The translations under genes were made by a program, and so were the position numbers. The notes below the pieces were generated by a model that had not been told where the DNA came from, did not search any database, and worked only from the letters and a program-made list of their open reading frames with translations. Below are positions 5,406 to 8,292 of a stretch of DNA of 8,292 nt, in pieces. The stretch is taken from contig DASVMX010000444.1 of NCBI GenBank assembly GCA_036384215.1, forward strand, positions 1 to 8,292, read 5' to 3'. The DNA is from Paraktedonobacter sp036384215 (GTDB lineage: Bacteria; Chloroflexota; Ktedonobacteria; Ktedonobacterales; Ktedonobacteraceae). The number at the start of each line of letters is the position of its first letter. The stretch's first letter is position 1.

Positions 5406-6845
5406 CTAGAGCAAGCTTTCGCCATGCGCTATAAACGCGAGGTCCACGTGTTCTGGTTCGATATCGCCGTGTTCGTTGGTTACATAGGTAGCGCGAATCT
5501 CCCCACGGGCAATGGCCTGGAGACCAGAAACCAGGCGATCAATATCAGAGCGGCTGGTTGCCAGGCCCAGGCTGGCGCGCACCATGCCCGGCAGATCCAC
5601 AGGCAGGCCAGTAACGAGGCGTTCGCGGGCTTCCTGCGAGTCGTCGTCGGAGATGCCCAGCAAATGGGCTACATACTGGTGCGCGCAGAAACAGCCACTG
5701 CGCACTCCGACACCCCATTCGTGAGCCAGGATAGCGGCAACTCGCGTATACTCGTGCCCCTCCAGGTTAAAAGTAAACACTCCCAGGCGATCCTCCTGGC
5801 CTGTCAGAAAGCGCTGCCACGAGGGTCCATAGCTGAGCAACCCCGGCACGCTTTGCAGGCGCCGCACCGTGTAACGCGTCAGGTCCCGTTCGTGCCCTGC
5901 GACGCGCTCCATGCCATAGCGCATCAGTTCTTCAAGCGCGGCAGCCAATGCGACTGCACCGATCACATTGGGAGAGCCTGCCTCCTCCAGATCAGGCCCG
6001 GAAGCCCAGGCAATGCCTTCGCGCGTCACCAGGCAGGCGGAACCTCCGCCAACCAGCATTGGCTCGCCTTCTGCGAAAAGGGTTGCCGGCACCACCAGCG
6101 CCCCTGTGCCATAGGGCGCGTAGAGCTTGTGGCCGGAAAACGCGACAATATCGACGCGCTCTGGATCTTGCCTGTCTCCCAGTTCAAAGGGACGATGCGG
6201 CGCGAACTGGGCCAGGTCCGCCGCGAATAGCGCCCCATGCTCGTGAGCAAGCCGCGCAATCGCGCGCACATCGGCAATTACTCCTGTTACATTCGAGGCC
6301 GCGCTGGCCGTCACCAGGCGCACTTTGCCGGAGTGAACCTTGAGACGGCGCTCCAGATCCTCAAGATTCACACGTCCATCCAGCGTCAACTCGACTACCT
6401 CGTGGGCCCGCTGATACCAGGGCAACAGATTGGAATGGTGCTCCAGGCGCGTCGTCAGGATCAACTCGTCCGGCTCCAGCGAAATGCGATGGGCCAGGAG
6501 ATTCAGCGCCTCGGTCGTATTGCGCACAAAAACAACCACGTGCGAAGTCGCGCTGGCCGCGACATAGCGCAGCACCACCTCGCGCGCGTACTCGTAAAGA
6601 TGCGTCGACAGGCGCGATTTATAACCCGCGCCCCGATGTACACTGGAATACCAGGGCAGGAAATTCTCGACCGCCTGTCGCACCCGCACCAAAGCGGGCG
6701 TACTGGCCGCACTGTCCAGGTTCACATAGCGCGCGCGTTTCCCGTCAAAAAGCGGCACCTCCACCCGCGTTCCTACTACACGCGGGCGCGGGTAGCCTGA
6801 AACACGAACAGAAGAAAACGATTCCGGCGGTTGAGTCATGGTCAT
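5406..6845 (-). CDS. Cysteine desulfurase-like class V aminotransferase (SufS/CsdA type)
   Basis: The 479-residue product is a PLP enzyme of aminotransferase class V, closest in motifs to group II cysteine desulfurases, which take sulfur from cysteine as an enzyme persulfide. Visible landmarks are NLDSAAS near the start, the ring-stacking histidine in EHHSN (136), ASNVTGVIADV, Asp210 and Gln213 in DLAQ, the PLP lysine Lys240 in FSGHKLYAPYGTG, and Cys387 in VRSGCFCAH. The last lines up with the RTGHHCA catalytic loop of SufS; a second cysteine (385) sits two residues before it. SufS is about 406 residues. This protein has about 20 extra at the N-terminus and about 30 after the final helix, including GDIEPEHVDLAF. 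I used the ATG at 6845, which has GAGAGG nine bases upstream; a TTG at 6881 is less likely. No SufE, SufU or scaffold gene is adjacent. Selenocysteine lyase activity is an alternative. Confidence 0.85.
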   Translation of the reverse strand: MTMTQPPESFSSVRVSGYPRPRVVGTRVEVPLFDGKRARYVNLDSAASTPALVRVRQAVENFLPWYSSVHRGAGYKSRLSTHLYEYAREVVLRYVAASATSHVVVFVRNTTEALNLLAHRISLEPDELILTTRLEHHSNLLPWYQRAHEVVELTLDGRVNLEDLERRLKVHSGKVRLVTASAASNVTGVIADVRAIARLAHEHGALFAADLAQFAPHRPFELGDRQDPERVDIVAFSGHKLYAPYGTGALVVPATLFAEGEPMLVGGGSACLVTREGIAWASGPDLEEAGSPNVIGAVALAAALEELMRYGMERVAGHERDLTRYTVRRLQSVPGLLSYGPSWQRFLTGQEDRLGVFTFNLEGHEYTRVAAILAHEWGVGVRSGCFCAHQYVAHLLGISDDDSQEARERLVTGLPVDLPGMVRASLGLATSRSDIDRLVSGLQAIARGEIRATYVTNEHGDIEPEHVDLAFIAHGESLL

Positions 6846-6906
6846 CGATGAGATCCTCTCTGACAAGCGAGTAAGTAACAAAGGCTGAGCTTCGTTCCCA
6901 TCAATG

Positions 6907-6935
6907 AGTATATGACAGTTTCACACAAGAATCAA
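6907..6935 (-). promoter_or_regulatory. Sigma70-type promoter of the desulfurase-like gene
   Basis: On the minus strand TTGATT (6930-6935) and TATACT (6907-6912) stand 17 bases apart, matching four and five of six consensus positions. Transcription would start near 6900, about 55 bases before the ATG at 6845. It lies in the 159-base gap after the H-NOX gene. Confidence 0.55.
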
Positions 6936-7004
6936 GTCTTTATGCGACTCCCTTCTACTTAAACTAGACATGATATAGTTGATAGCGTAAGTCACCATTC
7001 GCGT

Positions 7005-7850
7005 CTATTCGGTCGGGGTGCGCCAGTAGCGGCGATTGGCGAGATTATCCCCCGGCTGGTTGGCCGTGCTGGAGACCAGGCCGGCGTGCTGCAAAAGGCG
7101 CAGGCCTTCAAGCAAAAGGGCCGGTCGCGACTGCTCTGGCTTGACCTCCCAGATGCGCAACTGCTCCTGCAATTCCACCAGAGTCAGACCGTATTGGGTC
7201 GGCAAAACCGAGAGAATGAGGTTGGCCAGTTGCTGCTGGTTCGCGCGTTTGGCAATCTGTTCCGGGGTCTCCAGGATCTCCAGGGGCCTGGAAATAGGCG
7301 GAGAGAAGCGTAGATCGAAACGGCAAACCGGCGCGCCATGTTTCATACAGGATGACTCTACGACCTGCACACGCTGGCCGTAACGTTGAGCCGCGCCCTC
7401 TACCGCGCCCCACAACAGAGCACAGAGATGACGCGGGCTATCATAGACAAGCGAAAGCTCGTGAGGTGAAGAAGAGATAGCCTCATACTCAAACAACGGC
7501 GGCGTCAGACCGTCCGGCAAACGACGCATCTGGGCATGTGCCTTGCGCATCATCAAAAGCAGGTCGCGTCCATTATTCACTTTGGTAAGCAGGTATGCAC
7601 AGAGATGGCTTGTCAGGCCATTAAGCATAAAATAACGTCCATATTCCCATAAGATCGTTTCCAGAGAGGTTCCAGTAAGTTTACAGGCAGTCGCCACGCC
7701 CGCCAACAATACATCATCGCTATACGTGCGACTGGCCAGAGGCGAGGTAGCCGCGGTCTCCCCTATCTCTTCTCGATACTGTTTGAGGGTAGTTTCGCTA
7801 TAGCGTTCGCAGAGGTATTTCTCCCAGGTCACAAAAATTAAACCATGCAT
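7005..7850 (-). CDS. H-NOX haem NO/O2-binding protein with a C-terminal winged-helix-like domain
   Basis: Residues 1-185 of this 281-residue protein form an H-NOX domain, which binds haem and senses NO or O2. The N-terminus MHGLIFVTWEKYL is typical. The proximal haem ligand is His105 in RKAHAQM, close to His102 of the Thermoanaerobacter protein. Tyr136, Ser138 and Arg140 in YDSPR form the YxSxR haem-propionate motif, and LTPPLFEYE lies between. After VCRFDLRFSPP comes a linker, and then residues about 200-281 read like a winged helix: ANLILSVLP, GLTLVELQEQL, ALLLEGLRLLQHAGLV and a terminal RRYWRTP wing. That suggests a one-component transcription factor, but DNA binding is inference. The frame is open to an ATG at 7895. 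I chose 7850 because GGAAGG lies exactly nine bases before it and H-NOX proteins begin at this methionine. The desulfurase-like gene follows. Confidence 0.85.
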   Translation of the reverse strand: MHGLIFVTWEKYLCERYSETTLKQYREEIGETAATSPLASRTYSDDVLLAGVATACKLTGTSLETILWEYGRYFMLNGLTSHLCAYLLTKVNNGRDLLLMMRKAHAQMRRLPDGLTPPLFEYEAISSSPHELSLVYDSPRHLCALLWGAVEGAAQRYGQRVQVVESSCMKHGAPVCRFDLRFSPPISRPLEILETPEQIAKRANQQQLANLILSVLPTQYGLTLVELQEQLRIWEVKPEQSRPALLLEGLRLLQHAGLVSSTANQPGDNLANRRYWRTPTE

Positions 7851-7859
7851 ATCCGGCAT

Positions 7860-7865
7860 CCTTCC
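7860..7865 (-). promoter_or_regulatory. Ribosome binding site that decides the H-NOX start
   Basis: GGAAGG on the minus strand lies nine bases before the ATG at 7850 and directly abuts an ATG at 7859, which it therefore cannot serve. The earlier ATG at 7895 has only weak GGTGGA at about nine bases. Confidence 0.7.
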
Positions 7866-7916
7866 AAAAACTTCTTCAATCAACGTACAACTCATATTCC
7901 TGCTTCCACCCGCTAT

Positions 7917-7932
7917 AAACGAAAAAACGTTT
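7917..7932. promoter_or_regulatory. Dyad AAACG-N6-CGTTT upstream of the H-NOX gene
   Basis: AAACG (7917-7921) and CGTTT (7928-7932) are perfect inverted repeats around six A. The centre lies about 75 bases before the start at 7850, a position that would suit an operator. The half-site spacing is typical for a dimeric regulator. Binding by the H-NOX protein itself is a guess. Confidence 0.35.
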
Positions 7933-8292
7933 CAAGGCATAAGCAGCCCTCGTCCCGCTCTAACAGACAACGCTATCGTCGTTTTTCCGCCCGAGAAAAA
8001 GAGGGAATTCCTACCGATGATGGGCGCCCGGATGAGATACTGAATTTCCTAGAATCTTTCAGTGGAGTCGCACTAACCCACATTCCACCGCGCTCCAGGA
8101 TAGCATACAAAGCAGCATGCACATCCATGCCTGAAGACTGAACAGATAGCTAATCGCCTTCGCAACCTGTTTAGCATAACATATTTATGTCGATATTTCT
8201 ACTTTTTCCAGCGAATAGTACTTTTAGATATTTAAACATTACACAAGATCTTGCGCATATTACAGTATGCTTGCTTCATCTTTCACCTGCCC

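Larger units (their letters stand above)
7851..8292. other. Region upstream of the H-NOX gene, no convincing gene
   Basis: This 442-base stretch holds the H-NOX upstream region. Near the gene is a dyad at 7917-7932. Frames at 7845-8141 (+) and 7973-8128 (-, 51 codons) are open but lack ribosome binding sites and recognisable sequence. From about 8140 the sequence turns AT-rich, with a CAAGATCTTG palindrome (8244-8253) and an imperfect 16-base palindrome, GCATA-N6-TATGC (8255-8270). No clear promoter for the H-NOX gene could be chosen. Confidence 0.5.

Noticed and set aside
7973..8128. 51-codon minus-strand frame upstream of the H-NOX gene
   Set aside because: The start has no usable ribosome binding site and the translation shows no domain, membrane segment or family pattern. 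The opposite strand is open over the same stretch as well.
7845..8141. 98-codon plus-strand frame overlapping the H-NOX start
   Set aside because: It is antisense to the H-NOX start region, has no ribosome binding site, and its translation is a low-quality mix of basic residues.
1..8292. Search for CRISPR repeats, tRNA or rRNA genes, and insertion-sequence genes
   Set aside because: I saw no regularly spaced repeats, no tRNA-like cloverleaf with a TTCGA arm outside coding sequence, and no transposase or integrase motif in any frame.

Overview
The window looks like a piece of a GC-rich bacterial chromosome with AT-rich intergenic gaps. The gene mix is a one-component H-NOX haem protein, an orphan ChrB N-terminal-domain protein, a NrtR-like regulator, a tandem GNAT enzyme and a PduO-type cobalamin adenosyltransferase. 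This fits a large-genome soil bacterium, and Chloroflexota of the Ktedonobacteria type is my best guess. That placement comes from general familiarity with such proteins and not from a search. No rRNA, tRNA, CRISPR array, integrase or transposase was seen.

Layout. Positions 1-213 (-) hold the 5' part of a PduO-type corrinoid adenosyltransferase. Positions 214-574 are a divergent control region with a 20-bp-arm inverted repeat. Positions 575-1528 (+) encode a protein with two GNAT domains. It converges on a NrtR-like Nudix/winged-helix regulator (1625-2500, -). That regulator is divergent from a zinc-dependent phospholipase C family protein (2806-4035, +), across a gap holding two back-to-back promoters. 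From about 4130 to the right end all genes are on the minus strand. In transcription order they are an H-NOX protein with a C-terminal winged-helix-like region (7005-7850), a cysteine desulfurase-like class V aminotransferase (5406-6845), a ChrB_N-domain protein (4586-5254) and a 50-residue single-pass membrane protein (4179-4331) that is too short for a usual ORF cutoff.

How the genes may work together. Each minus-strand gene seems to have its own leader, and good sigma70-type promoters can be read before the desulfurase and the ChrB_N gene, so this is a row of separately transcribed genes more than a tight operon. The most interesting point is the H-NOX protein. It keeps the proximal histidine and the YxSxR haem motif, and carries about 90 further residues that read like a winged helix. 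That would make it a possible one-component NO/O2-responsive transcription factor. It sits just upstream of a desulfurase, an enzyme type that supplies sulfur for the Fe-S clusters NO destroys. A functional link is inference.

Several starts were moved inward on ribosome-binding-site and family evidence: H-NOX to 7850, phospholipase to 2806, NrtR-like to 2500 and desulfurase to 6845.
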